From Rhodobacteraceae bacterium CG17_big_fil_post_rev_8_21_14_2_50_63_15 (lineage in GTDB: Bacteria > Pseudomonadota > Alphaproteobacteria > Rhodobacterales > Rhodobacteraceae): a stretch of 40,534 bases of DNA. Position 1 is the stretch's first letter. Every line of letters begins with the position of its first letter. Both the position numbers and the translations under genes were made by a program. The stretch covers positions 1 through 40,534 of the forward strand of contig PFEY01000017.1 of assembly GCA_002783205.1 (NCBI GenBank), written 5' to 3'. Under the pieces are notes generated by a model. It ran no database searches and had not been told where the DNA came from. It saw only the letters and a program-made list of their open reading frames with translations. Positions 1-8,053 of this stretch are shown here, in pieces.

Positions 1-377
1 CGGGCGATCTCGGCCATGTCCGCAGGCGCCATCCCCATGTCTTCGGCCGTCCAGTAGCGGCCCTGAAGCATGGCGATCGCACGCCCCATGGCGCGCAAGA
101 GCGCAGGCGTCTTGTCGCGCGCGGGATCGCCGAGGATCACCGCCTTGCCACCGCCCAGAGGCAGACCCGCAGCGGCGTTCTTGTAGCTCATCCCCCGCGA
201 AAGGTTGAGCACATCCGCGATCGCGGCATCGTCGCCGTCATAGGGGCGCATCCTGAGCCCTCCTGCCGCGGGCCCGAGGCGGGTGGAATGCAGCGCGATG
301 AAGCCGCGCAATCCGCTCTCGCGGTCCTCGACGCGGTAGAGTTCCTCATGGGTGGGGCAGGCAAGTCGTGTGAGCAT
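1..377 (-). CDS. Leu/Glu/Phe/Val dehydrogenase family protein (C-terminus outside window)
   Basis: Partial gene: the ATG lies at 377 and the frame runs open off the left edge, giving about 125 N-terminal residues. The stretch [18 protein letters not shown] is the signature of the NAD-dependent amino-acid dehydrogenase family, including the glycine-rich segment and the substrate-binding lysine of GGGK. Length and wording are closest to leucine/valine dehydrogenases, which reversibly deaminate branched-chain amino acids to 2-oxo acids in the cytoplasm. A GAGGAG ribosome-binding site precedes the start. It is divergent from an Lrp-type regulator 120 bp away, a common pairing that suggests local control. 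The cofactor domain is not visible, so leucine, valine and phenylalanine specificity cannot be separated. Confidence 0.85.
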   Translation of the reverse strand, partial: MLTRLACPTHEELYRVEDRESGLRGFIALHSTRLGPAAGGLRMRPYDGDDAAIADVLNLSRGMSYKNAAAGLPLGGGKAVILGDPARDKTPALLRAMGRAIAMLQGRYWTAEDMGMAPADMAEIA

Positions 378-496
378 GTTGGACTCCTCCTCGCCTGCAA
401 GATAGAGGCGGGCAGACGCGAAAAAACGGCAAACATCGGTGATCGGAGCGTGAAGATTGGGTGAAGTCTCCAGAAAACGGGGGTAAATTGGGGAAA

Positions 497-952
497 ATGG
501 ACAGAATCGACCGCCAGATCATCGCCGCCCTGCAACGTGACGGACGCCAGCGGCTGGCCGATCTCTCGGCGACGGTGGGGCTCTCGCCCACGCCGCTCGC
601 ACGGCGGATCGCGCGGCTTGAATCCACCGGCGTGATCACTGGCTATGCCGCGCGGGTGGATCAGGAGAAACTCGGCCTGCCGCTCAATGCCTTTGTCTTT
701 GTCGAGCTCGAACATCACACCCGTGAGGCGATCACCGCCCTCGAGACGCGGTTGAAACGGTTTGACGAGGTGATGGAATGTTACCTCATGACCGGCACCC
801 GCGATGTCCTGATCCGGGTGGTCGCCGCCGATCTCGCGGCGTTCGACAGGTTTCTCGAAGACGGGTTGATGCAGACGCCGGGGATCCGCGCCATGCGATC
901 AAGTTTTGCCCTGCGCACCATGATCCGTCGCGACGCGCTTCCCGAGAGGTGA
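497..952 (+). CDS. Lrp/AsnC family transcriptional regulator
   Basis: 151 residues, the usual Lrp size. The N-terminal AsnC helix-turn-helix runs from about residue 3 to 60 ([17 protein letters not shown], then [14 protein letters not shown]), followed by the C-terminal effector/oligomerisation domain with the typical [18 protein letters not shown] segment. The ATG at 497 is chosen because the protein then starts with the conserved 'DRIDRQII' helix; the frame extends upstream to 461 but gives only an unconserved tail. The likely role is amino-acid-responsive control of the divergent leucine-dehydrogenase-like gene. The ligand is unknown; a branched-chain amino acid is inferred from context. 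Confidence 0.9.
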   Translation: MDRIDRQIIAALQRDGRQRLADLSATVGLSPTPLARRIARLESTGVITGYAARVDQEKLGLPLNAFVFVELEHHTREAITALETRLKRFDEVMECYLMTGTRDVLIRVVAADLAAFDRFLEDGLMQTPGIRAMRSSFALRTMIRRDALPER

Positions 953-955
953 GGA

Positions 956-974
956 TGGGGGACGCTGTCCCCCA
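956..974. terminator. Hairpin between convergent lrp-type and alcohol dehydrogenase genes
   Basis: Perfect 8-bp stem TGGGGGAC / GTCCCCCA with a GCT loop, 4 bp after the regulator stop codon and before the opposing stop at 1014. It lacks a clear T-tract, so it may be a transcript-end stabiliser rather than a classical intrinsic terminator. It resembles the hairpin at 29601-29621 (shared CG-C/T-TG centre) and, like it, is followed by the conserved 21-bp element. Confidence 0.55.
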
Positions 975-983
975 AACCCCCTG

Positions 984-1004
984 GGATATTTCAGGCCAGA
1001 AGAA
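984..1004 (+). repeat. 3'-end element copy A (GGATATTT-N3-GCCAGAAGAA)
   Basis: GGATATTT, CAG, GCCAGAAGAA. It is identical at all 18 fixed positions to copies at 29644-29664 and 29789-29809. It lies 31 nt after the stop of the Lrp-type gene, downstream of its hairpin, and on the same strand as that gene. Confidence 0.75.
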
Positions 1005-1013
1005 AGCCAGCCG

Positions 1014-2159
1014 TCAGAGCGCCGCCTCGAAGAGCGCGGTCAGGTTTGCCTCGGTCAGAGTCACCGGATTGCCGCCGCAGCTTGGGTCGATGAGCGCATC
1101 GCGCACCAGATCGGGAATGGCCTCTGCGGTGACACCCAGAGCGCTCAGCCCGCGCGGAATGCTCATGCTGTCGTTGAATGCCTGCACGAAGGTGCAAAAG
1201 CCGTCAAAGCCGCCCTTGATCCCGAGATAGCCCGCCGCCCGGTCGAAGCGGTCGCGGATGGCTGCGGCGTTGAACGCCAGAACAGCGGGCATGCAGACCG
1301 CATTGGTGGTGCCGTGATGGCTGTTGAAATAGGCGCCGACCGGGTGGCTCATGGCATGGATCGCGCCCAGACCCTTCTGAAAGGCGGTGGCCCCCATCGC
1401 GGCGGCACTCATCATCTGGGCGCGCGCCTCGATGTCGGTGCCATCGGCATAGGCGCGCGGCAGATAGTCGATCACCAGCCGCATCCCCTCGAGCGCGATG
1501 CCCTGGGACATCGGGTGGTAATGGGGCGATGAGAACGCCTCGACGCAATGGGCGAAGGCGTCAAGCCCGGTGCCGGCGGTGATGAATTTCGGCATCCCGA
1601 CGGTCAGTTCGGGATCGCAGATCACGACCGTGGGCAGCACCTTGGGATGAAAGATGATCTTTTTCGCATGGGTTTCGGAATTGGTGATCACCGAGGCCCG
1701 CCCGACCTCCGATCCGGTCCCGGCGGTGGTGGGCACCGCGATGATCGGGGCGATCACAGAGGCATCGGCGCGGGTCCACCAATCGCCGATATCCTCGAAA
1801 TCCCACAGCGGGCGGGTCTGGCCGGCCATGAAGGCCACCATCTTGCCCAGATCGAGCCCGGAGCCGCCGCCAAAGGCGATCACCCCGTCATGCCCGCCCG
1901 CGCGGTAGGCGGCGACCCCGGCGGCAAGGTTCTTCTCGTTGGGGTTGGGATCGACCTCGGAGAACATCGCGCGGCCAAGGCTTGCGGCGTCGAGAATATC
2001 GAGCGCCCGCGCCGTCACCGGCAGGCTGGCAAGGCCCTTGTCGGTGACGAGCAGCGGGTGTCTGATCCCGGCCTGTGCGCAGGCGGCGGGCAGTTCGGAA
2101 ATCCGGCCGGTGCCGAATTTGATTGCGGTCGGATAGGACCAGTTGGCGGTCAGGGTCAT
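1014..2159 (-). CDS. Iron-containing alcohol dehydrogenase
   Basis: 381 residues, typical of group III metal-dependent alcohol dehydrogenases. The N-terminal NAD(P)-binding part carries GGGSGLDLGK (about residues 97-106). The C-terminal domain holds the four expected metal ligands: Asp200 and His204 in GLDAFAHCVE, His268, and His282 in HHGTTNA, with the same spacing as lactaldehyde reductase FucO. It would interconvert a primary alcohol and an aldehyde in the cytoplasm. The start at 2159 overlaps the aldehyde dehydrogenase stop (ATGA), which indicates translational coupling; the frame extends to 2264 but that part lies inside the neighbouring gene. As the last gene of the operon it is proposed to oxidise the hydroxyl of a gamma-glutamylated amino alcohol; the substrate is inferred. 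Confidence 0.92.
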   Translation of the reverse strand: MTLTANWSYPTAIKFGTGRISELPAACAQAGIRHPLLVTDKGLASLPVTARALDILDAASLGRAMFSEVDPNPNEKNLAAGVAAYRAGGHDGVIAFGGGSGLDLGKMVAFMAGQTRPLWDFEDIGDWWTRADASVIAPIIAVPTTAGTGSEVGRASVITNSETHAKKIIFHPKVLPTVVICDPELTVGMPKFITAGTGLDAFAHCVEAFSSPHYHPMSQGIALEGMRLVIDYLPRAYADGTDIEARAQMMSAAAMGATAFQKGLGAIHAMSHPVGAYFNSHHGTTNAVCMPAVLAFNAAAIRDRFDRAAGYLGIKGGFDGFCTFVQAFNDSMSIPRGLSALGVTAEAIPDLVRDALIDPSCGGNPVTLTEANLTALFEAAL

Positions 2160-3535
2160 TTCGTCACCTTCTTGAGATGGTAGGATTTGGGGCGGGTGAG
2201 GTTGTGATAGCCGATCACCGACAGGCCGCCGCCGCGCCCGGTGTTCTTGCAACCGGTCCAGCACAGGCCGGGATCGAGGTAATCGGCACGGTTGAGAAAG
2301 ACCGTGCCCGTCTCGATGCGGTCGCCCACCGCCTGCGCGCGGGCGACATCGGGGGTCCAGAGGCTGGCGGTCAGGCCGAATTCGCTGTCGTTCATCAGGG
2401 CAATCGCCTCGTCATCGGAGGCGACCGGCATGATGCCCACGACGGGGCCAAAGCTTTCGTCGCGCATGACGCGCATCTTGTGGCTGACATTGGTGAGGAT
2501 CTGCGGGCTGAGATAGGCCGCGCCGTCATCCTCGGGAAAGGTCGGGATATGGGCGGTCGCGCCCATCGCGAGCGCCTCGGCCACCTGGGCGCGCACTTCT
2601 GCGGCGAAGCGGATATTGGCCATCGGACCAAGCGTGGTTTCGGGATCGAACGGGTTGCCGAGTTTGTAGCCCTGCACCAGCGCCACGGATTTCGCGACAA
2701 AGGCATCGAACAGGCTCTGATGGACATAGATCCGCTCGATCCCGCAGCAGCACTGGCCGGAATTGAACATCGCCCCGTCGATCAGCGTTGCGACCGCCGC
2801 ATCGAGATCGGCATCCTCCATGACATAGCCCGGATCCTTGCCGCCCAGTTCCAGTCCAAGCCCGGTAAAGGTGCCCGCGGCCGCGCGTTCGATGGCACGC
2901 CCGGCCCCCACCGAGCCGGTGAAATTGATGAAATTGAACGCCCCCCCGGCGATCAGCGCCGATGTCGTGTCATGATCGAGAAAGACGTTCTGGAACACGT
3001 CCTGCGGCACGCCAGCGGCCTGAAACGCCCGCGCCATGCGTTCGCCCACCAGAAGCGTCTGGGTGGAATGTTTCAGCAGCACCGTGTTGCCCGCGATGAG
3101 CGCCGGGGCCACCGTGTTGATCGCCGTCATATAGGGGTAATTCCAGGGGGCCACGACAAGGATCACGCCTTGCGGAATGCGCTTTATGTAGCGTTTGAAG
3201 GTTGCGTCCTCGCCCACCGCGATATCGGCAAGCGCGCCTTCGGCAATTTCCGCCATATGGCTGGCGCGTTCGTCAAAGCCTCGGAACTCGCCACCATAGC
3301 GCACCGGGCGGCCCATCATATGTGCCAGTTCCGGCACGATCTCGTCATTCATCGCGCCGACAGCGGCGACACCGGCCATCACCAGGGCGATGCGTTCGGC
3401 CAGGGGGCGCGCGGCCCATGCCGCCTGTGCCGCGCGCGCGCGCGCGGCGACCGCTTGCGCTTCTGCCAGCGACAGAACCGCGCGTTCGGCATAGACCGAC
3501 CCATCGATCGGAGAGATACATTTCAACGTCTGCAT
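2156..3535 (-). CDS. NAD(P)-dependent aldehyde dehydrogenase
   Basis: 459 residues with the full aldehyde dehydrogenase fold: PWNYP (about 130-134) with the oxyanion Asn, FTGSVGAG for cofactor binding, LELGGKDP with the general base Glu229, and FNSGQCCCG with the catalytic cysteine near 263. It oxidises an aldehyde to an acid irreversibly in the cytoplasm. ATG 3535 is preferred over 3559 because AAGGAT sits about 7 nt upstream. It lies between the glutamine-synthetase-like gene and the alcohol dehydrogenase, so the likely reaction is the second oxidation of a masked amino alcohol, for example gamma-glutamyl-aminoacetaldehyde to gamma-glutamylglycine. The family is certain; the substrate is inferred. 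Confidence 0.93.
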   Translation of the reverse strand: MQTLKCISPIDGSVYAERAVLSLAEAQAVAARARAAQAAWAARPLAERIALVMAGVAAVGAMNDEIVPELAHMMGRPVRYGGEFRGFDERASHMAEIAEGALADIAVGEDATFKRYIKRIPQGVILVVAPWNYPYMTAINTVAPALIAGNTVLLKHSTQTLLVGERMARAFQAAGVPQDVFQNVFLDHDTTSALIAGGAFNFINFTGSVGAGRAIERAAAGTFTGLGLELGGKDPGYVMEDADLDAAVATLIDGAMFNSGQCCCGIERIYVHQSLFDAFVAKSVALVQGYKLGNPFDPETTLGPMANIRFAAEVRAQVAEALAMGATAHIPTFPEDDGAAYLSPQILTNVSHKMRVMRDESFGPVVGIMPVASDDEAIALMNDSEFGLTASLWTPDVARAQAVGDRIETGTVFLNRADYLDPGLCWTGCKNTGRGGGLSVIGYHNLTRPKSYHLKKVTK

Positions 3536-3611
3536 GACCACATCCTTGATCACGGGCACGGTGCCCGTCCTTTCATCGTTCCGGAAATACTCAAATCCGA
3601 CCGCGCGGCCC

Positions 3612-4973
3612 TCAGACCCGCTCGAATCCGCGCGCGATCTCGTAATCTGTGACCACGCGGTCGAAATCCTCGATCTCGATCTCGGCGGCGCGGGCGTAAT
3701 GGTCGATCACGCCGTCACCGAACGCCTCGCGCAGAAAGCCCGAGCCCTTGAACACCAGGTAGGCATCGCGCAGCGTCTGCGGGATGCGGCCGCTGTCGCC
3801 TGCATAGGCATCGCCCGTCGCGGGCGGGGCCAGCTCGAGCTTGTCCTTTATGCCCTTGATCCCGGCGGCCAGCATCGCGGCCATGGCGAGATAGGGGTTG
3901 AGGTCGGAGCCGCCGATGCGGCATTCGACGCGCACCGCCTTGGAGCCCGCGCCGCAGAGCCGGAACCCGGCGGTGCGGTTGTCGACCGACCAGATCGTGC
4001 GAGTGGGGGCGAAGGTGCCGCGCTGGAATCGCTTGTAGCTGTTGATATAGGGGGCCAGGAAATAGGTGTAATCGGGGGCGTATTTCAGCAGGCCCGCCAT
4101 GTAATGCCGCATCAGCGTGTTCATCCCGAGACCGTCCTCGGGATCGAAGAATGCCGGTTTGCCATCGCGCCAGAGCGATTGATGCACATGGCTCGAGGAG
4201 CCCACCCGTTTGTGGTGCCATTTTGGCAGAAAGCTTGCCGCGTGCCCCTGTTGCCACGCGATCTCCTTGATCGCGTGCTTGGCGATGGTGTGGTAATCGG
4301 CGGTATCGAGCGCGGGGGCGTAGCGGATGTTGAGCTCTTCCTGCCCGACCTCGGCCTCGCCCTTGGTGTTTTCCACCGGAATGCCCGCCGCATGAAGGTG
4401 ATTGCGGATCGGACGCATCACATGCTCTTCCTTGGTGGTCTGGAAGATGTTGTAATCCTCGTTATAGCCCGAGATCGGCGTCAGGTCGCGATAGCCCGAT
4501 TTGCGGATCTCGTCATAGCTCTTTTCGAACAGGAAAAACTCCAGTTCCGTCGCCATCATCGCGTCAAATCCCATCGCATCGAGCCGCGCCAGTTGCGATT
4601 TGAGCATGGTGCGGGGGTCATGCGGCACTGGCGCGTGGCTGCCGTGGTCGCGCACGTCGCAGAGCACCATCACCGTGCCGTCGAGCCAGGGCATCGGGCG
4701 CAGGGTCGAGAGATCCGGCGCCATCACATAATCGCCATAGCCGCGTGACCAGCTTGTCGCGGCGAACCCCTCGGGGGTGCTCATTTCGAGATCGGTGGCC
4801 AAGAGGTAGTTGCAGCAATGGGTTTCTTCCCAGGCGCTTGCGATGAAATGGCTTGCCTGAAAGCGTTTGCCCATCAGACGCCCCTGCATGTCGACAAGGC
4901 AGACCAGAACGGTATCCACCGTGCCGGCGGCGACGGCGGCCTTGAGGGCGTCAAAAGTCAGAGTGGCTGGCAT
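3612..4973 (-). CDS. Glutamine-synthetase-like gamma-glutamyl-amine/amide ligase
   Basis: 453 residues. Catalytic-domain motifs of the GS superfamily are clear: ATELEFFLF (metal and glutamate site), GEAEVGQEELNIRY, GSSSHVHQSLW and WSVDNRTAGFRLCG leading to RVECRIGGSDLNPYLAMAAMLAAG. The N-terminal beta-grasp domain starts at LVCLVDMQGRLMGKR. It looks like the PuuA/IpuC/GlnA4 branch, whose members ligate glutamate to amines (putrescine, isopropylamine, ethanolamine) using ATP, rather than housekeeping GlnA: the adenylylation-site region is not recognisable and the operon is catabolic. The gene follows dctP after a 65-bp gap carrying a strong hairpin. A gamma-glutamylmethylamide synthetase is an alternative, but the companion alcohol dehydrogenase favours an amino alcohol. 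Confidence 0.85.
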   Translation of the reverse strand: MPATLTFDALKAAVAAGTVDTVLVCLVDMQGRLMGKRFQASHFIASAWEETHCCNYLLATDLEMSTPEGFAATSWSRGYGDYVMAPDLSTLRPMPWLDGTVMVLCDVRDHGSHAPVPHDPRTMLKSQLARLDAMGFDAMMATELEFFLFEKSYDEIRKSGYRDLTPISGYNEDYNIFQTTKEEHVMRPIRNHLHAAGIPVENTKGEAEVGQEELNIRYAPALDTADYHTIAKHAIKEIAWQQGHAASFLPKWHHKRVGSSSHVHQSLWRDGKPAFFDPEDGLGMNTLMRHYMAGLLKYAPDYTYFLAPYINSYKRFQRGTFAPTRTIWSVDNRTAGFRLCGAGSKAVRVECRIGGSDLNPYLAMAAMLAAGIKGIKDKLELAPPATGDAYAGDSGRIPQTLRDAYLVFKGSGFLREAFGDGVIDHYARAAEIEIEDFDRVVTDYEIARGFERV

Positions 4974-4999
4974 GTCTCAATTCCTGTCGGAGGCAACGT

Positions 5000-5028
5000 C
5001 CCGGCGCGCAGGTCTGCCGCGCGCCGGG
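5000..5028 (-). terminator. GC-rich intercistronic hairpin after dctP
   Basis: Perfect 10-bp stem CCCGGCGCGC / GCGCGCCGGG with a 9-nt loop (GGCAGACCT on the minus strand), 10 bp past the dctP stop and before the ligase gene. There is no T-tract. Similar hairpins downstream of solute-binding-protein cistrons are known to attenuate downstream genes or protect the upstream mRNA; that role is inferred here. It shares GCGGCAGAC with the hairpin after ugpB. Confidence 0.6.
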
Positions 5029-5038
5029 GCCGATTGGG

Positions 5039-6073
5039 TTAACTGTAACGATAAGGCCGTCCGGCCTTGGCCATGTCGGCATTGTATTTCTTGAAGATCT
5101 CGACGACCTTGGCCTTGGTCGGGCTTTCGGCCGCGATCTCGTCCCAGAATTTCAGAGCGGCATCCTCGACCGTCTGCCATTCGGCATCGGGGATCGTTGT
5201 CAGCTGCATCTTGGTGCCGTCGACGCGCAAGCTTGCCTCGCCACCCCAATACCAATGCTGGCGGTAGTAATGCGACTGATCGCAGCAGACCCGGACGAGG
5301 GTCTGAAGGTCTTCGGGCACTTCGTTCCAGCGGTCCATGTTGGCGAAGAAATGCCCGATCCAGGCGCCCGAGATGTTGTTGGTCAGGAAGTAGTTGGTCA
5401 CGTCCGCCCAGCCCACCGTGTAATCCTCGGTGATGCCCGACCAGGCGATGCCATCAAGCTCTCCGGTCTGGACCGCAACCTCGATGTCTTCCCAGGGCAG
5501 CGTAACCGGCACCACGCCGAACTGGGTCAGGAACCGGCCGGCGGTGGGGAAGGTAAAGACCCGTTTGCCTTCCAGATCCTTGAGGCTGTTGATCGGCTCC
5601 TTGGTGGCGAAATGGCAGGGATCCCAAGAGCCCGCGCTGATGTGTTTCACGCCGACCTTGGAATATTCCTCGTCCCAGATCTCATTCAGGCCATACTGGT
5701 TGAAGAGCACCGGCACATCGAGGCTGTAGCGGCTGGCGAAGGGGAAATAGCCGCCGAACACCGTCACCTCGGTGGGGCTTGCCATGCTGTCATCGTCGGA
5801 CTGCACGGCGTCGATCGTGCCGCGCTGCATGGCGCGGAACAATTCGCCGGTGGGCACCAGCTGATCGGCGAAGAACAGTTCGATCTGCATCCGGTCGCCG
5901 GCGATCTTGTTGAACATGTCCACGGCGGGCTTGATCACATGCTCGGCCAGAGCTGGCCCGGCATAGGTCTGCATCCGCCATTTGATCGTGGATTGCGCCA
6001 GCGCCGGGGTGGCCAAGGGTGCGGCGAGCGCGCCCGCCCCGGCAGCGGTCAGAAACTTGCGTCTTGTGGTCAT
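5039..6073 (-). CDS. dctP: TRAP transporter solute-binding protein (DctP-type, Tat-exported)
   Basis: 344 residues. The N-terminus MTTRRKFLTAAGAGALAAP is a twin-arginine signal with likely cleavage after ALA near residue 26. The mature part begins TIKWRMQTYAGPALAEHV, typical of periplasmic DctP proteins, and contains the family's central KRVFTFPTAGRFLTQFGVVPVTLP-type region (about residues 168-192), where an arginine in this family normally binds a substrate carboxylate; here the aligned region reads FPTAGRFL. A GGAGAG ribosome-binding site precedes the ATG. It works with DctQ/DctM encoded just upstream to bind and import a small polar solute, powered by the ion gradient. Aromatic-rich C-terminal residues (HYYRQHWYWGG) hint at binding of a cationic or amphipathic ligand, which is speculative. 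Confidence 0.92.
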   Translation of the reverse strand: MTTRRKFLTAAGAGALAAPLATPALAQSTIKWRMQTYAGPALAEHVIKPAVDMFNKIAGDRMQIELFFADQLVPTGELFRAMQRGTIDAVQSDDDSMASPTEVTVFGGYFPFASRYSLDVPVLFNQYGLNEIWDEEYSKVGVKHISAGSWDPCHFATKEPINSLKDLEGKRVFTFPTAGRFLTQFGVVPVTLPWEDIEVAVQTGELDGIAWSGITEDYTVGWADVTNYFLTNNISGAWIGHFFANMDRWNEVPEDLQTLVRVCCDQSHYYRQHWYWGGEASLRVDGTKMQLTTIPDAEWQTVEDAALKFWDEIAAESPTKAKVVEIFKKYNADMAKAGRPYRYS

Positions 6074-6134
6074 CGTGTTCTCTCCTTGTTTGCGATATCC
6101 GGCCCCTGGACGGGGCTCTTTTTGGGGTTATCCG

Positions 6135-7457
6135 TTATTTTCCATAAACGTAGTTCGGCAGCCAGAGCGCGATCTCCGGGAAAATCATGACCAATGCGAG
6201 GGCCAATGCCATCACGCCCACGAACGGCACGATCGAGCGGTAGATGTCGCGCAGGCCGATCTCGGGCGGGGCCATGGCCCGCATGAGAAACAGGTTATAC
6301 CCAAAGGGCGGCGTCATATAGGCAATTTGCGTGGTGATCGTATAGAGCACGCCATACCAGATCAGATCGAATCCCAGGGCGCCCACCAGCGGCACATAGA
6401 GCGGCGCCACGATGACCAGCATCGCGGTATCATCGAGAAAGGTGCCCATCACGATGAAGGAGAGCTGCATCAGGATCAGGATGGTCCAGGGCCCCAGATG
6501 CAACTGATCGGTAAAGAGAGACTCGATCGCCTTGACCGCACCCAGCCCGTCGAACACCGCACCAAAGCCAAGGGCGGCCAGAATGATCCACATGAACATG
6601 CACGAAATCGCCAGCGTGTTCCGCACACTTGTCTCGAACACCAGTTTGGTCATCCGCCCCTTGAGCACCGCTGCGGCAAAGGCGGCCATGGCACCGATGG
6701 CCGAACTTTCGACGAGGCTGGTCCAACCCTTGACGAAAGGGATCATCATCGTGGCGAAGATCACCAGCGGCAGCAATCCCGCCCGCAGCAGGCGCAGCTT
6801 TTCGATGATCGGAACGTTGCGCTCGTCCTCCGGCAACACCGGACCAAGTTCCGGCTGAATCCGGCAGCGGACATAGATGTAGATCACGAACATTGTGGCC
6901 ATCATCAGCCCCGGCAGCACGCCCGCCAGCCATAACTGCCCGACGGGTTGCCGCGCGATCATCGCATAGAGCACCAGCACCACCGAGGGCGGCACGAGGA
7001 TGCCGAGGGACGATCCGGCCTGAATGACGCCCGTCACCATGATCTTGTCATAGCCGCGCCGCAGCAGTTCCGGCAGCGCGATGGTGGCCCCGATCGCCAT
7101 GCCGGCCACGCTGAGGCCGTTCATCGCCGAGATCAGCACCATGAGGCCGATGGTGCCGATCGCGAGGCCGCCCTGCACCGGCCCCATCCAGACATGGAAC
7201 ATCTTGTAGAGGTCATCGGCGATCTTCGATTCCGACAGAACGTAGCCCATGAAGATGAACATCGGCAGCGTCAGCAGCGGATACCATTTCATCAGTTTCA
7301 TCGCACTGGCAAAGGGCACGTCCACCCCGCCCACGCCCCACAACAGCAAAGCCGCCGCCGCGCCGACAAATCCGATGGCGCCAAAGACTCGCTGGCCGGT
7401 CATGAGCATGAGCATCATGGTGGAGAACATCAGCAGGGCGATCATGTCATAGGACAT
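6135..7457 (-). CDS. dctM: TRAP transporter large permease (DctM)
   Basis: 440 residues, highly hydrophobic, with about 12 membrane helices in two halves. It begins MSYDMIALLMFSTMMLMLMTGQRVFGAIG and carries the family's MNGLSVAGMAIGATIALPELLRRGY and PPSVVLVLYAMIA segments. It forms the translocation channel of a tripartite ATP-independent periplasmic transporter in the inner membrane. The ATG overlaps the dctQ stop by one base (TGATG), so the two permease genes are coupled. A 61-bp gap separates it from dctP. The frame extends upstream to 7949 but that part is the shadow of dctQ. Confidence 0.93.
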   Translation of the reverse strand: MSYDMIALLMFSTMMLMLMTGQRVFGAIGFVGAAAALLLWGVGGVDVPFASAMKLMKWYPLLTLPMFIFMGYVLSESKIADDLYKMFHVWMGPVQGGLAIGTIGLMVLISAMNGLSVAGMAIGATIALPELLRRGYDKIMVTGVIQAGSSLGILVPPSVVLVLYAMIARQPVGQLWLAGVLPGLMMATMFVIYIYVRCRIQPELGPVLPEDERNVPIIEKLRLLRAGLLPLVIFATMMIPFVKGWTSLVESSAIGAMAAFAAAVLKGRMTKLVFETSVRNTLAISCMFMWIILAALGFGAVFDGLGAVKAIESLFTDQLHLGPWTILILMQLSFIVMGTFLDDTAMLVIVAPLYVPLVGALGFDLIWYGVLYTITTQIAYMTPPFGYNLFLMRAMAPPEIGLRDIYRSIVPFVGVMALALALVMIFPEIALWLPNYVYGK

Positions 7458-8053
7458 CAGAGCGCCTCTCCCTTGATCCGGCCGATATCGCGGAGAAGCT
7501 CCGCCAGCGTCTGCAACAGCATCAGGAACACGCCCAGACAGAGAATCGTCTTGACCGGCCAGATCAGGGGGCGCCACGCGGTCGAGGAGCGCTCCATGAA
7601 GCCGAGCATTTCTCCTGCTGCCGTCGGACCCTCGGTGATCAGCGTCCTGATGATCTGTCCGAACCAGTGGAACGGCTCTGTCCCGAAATAGCCCAGAGAA
7701 TAGGCGGTGGAACCCACCGCGCCATAAAGCAGGACGCCAAGATAAAACATCAGGAACAGCACGCTGAAGGCATCGACCCAGGCCTTGGTGCGATCCGTCC
7801 AGCCGCCGTAAAAGAGGTCCATCCGCACATTGCTGCCCAGCTGGATGGAATAGGGACCGCCGAGCACGTAATAGGCGACCATCACGAATTGCGCGGTCTC
7901 CAGCGTCCAGAGCGCGGGGGTGAACAGGGTCTTGGAGATCGACGACCACAAGAGCACGCCGATGAGCACGAAGATAAGATACATCGTCAGCCGCCCGATG
8001 AAACGGTTCATCGCGTCGATGGCGCGGATATAGGCAAGGATGGGCTTAGGCAT
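7457..8053 (-). CDS. dctQ: TRAP transporter small permease (DctQ)
   Basis: 198 residues with four hydrophobic segments, starting around residues 18-38 (LTMYLIFVLIGVLLWSSISK). The TRAP small-subunit pattern is present, including YVLGGPYSIQLGSNVRMDLFYGGW. It stabilises DctM and docks the binding protein. It overlaps the amidohydrolase gene upstream by 8 bp and dctM by 1 bp, so the whole block is one transcript. Slightly longer than average DctQ, as in TRAP systems for polar metabolites; the substrate cannot be read from this subunit. Confidence 0.9.
   Translation of the reverse strand: MPKPILAYIRAIDAMNRFIGRLTMYLIFVLIGVLLWSSISKTLFTPALWTLETAQFVMVAYYVLGGPYSIQLGSNVRMDLFYGGWTDRTKAWVDAFSVLFLMFYLGVLLYGAVGSTAYSLGYFGTEPFHWFGQIIRTLITEGPTAAGEMLGFMERSSTAWRPLIWPVKTILCLGVFLMLLQTLAELLRDIGRIKGEAL

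Noticed and set aside
6102-6116. Hairpin GCCCC-TGGAC-GGGGC followed by TCTTTTT between dctM and dctP
   Set aside because: The T-run is on the plus strand while all genes here are on the minus strand, and the stem is only 5 bp. It is not a terminator for the operon.
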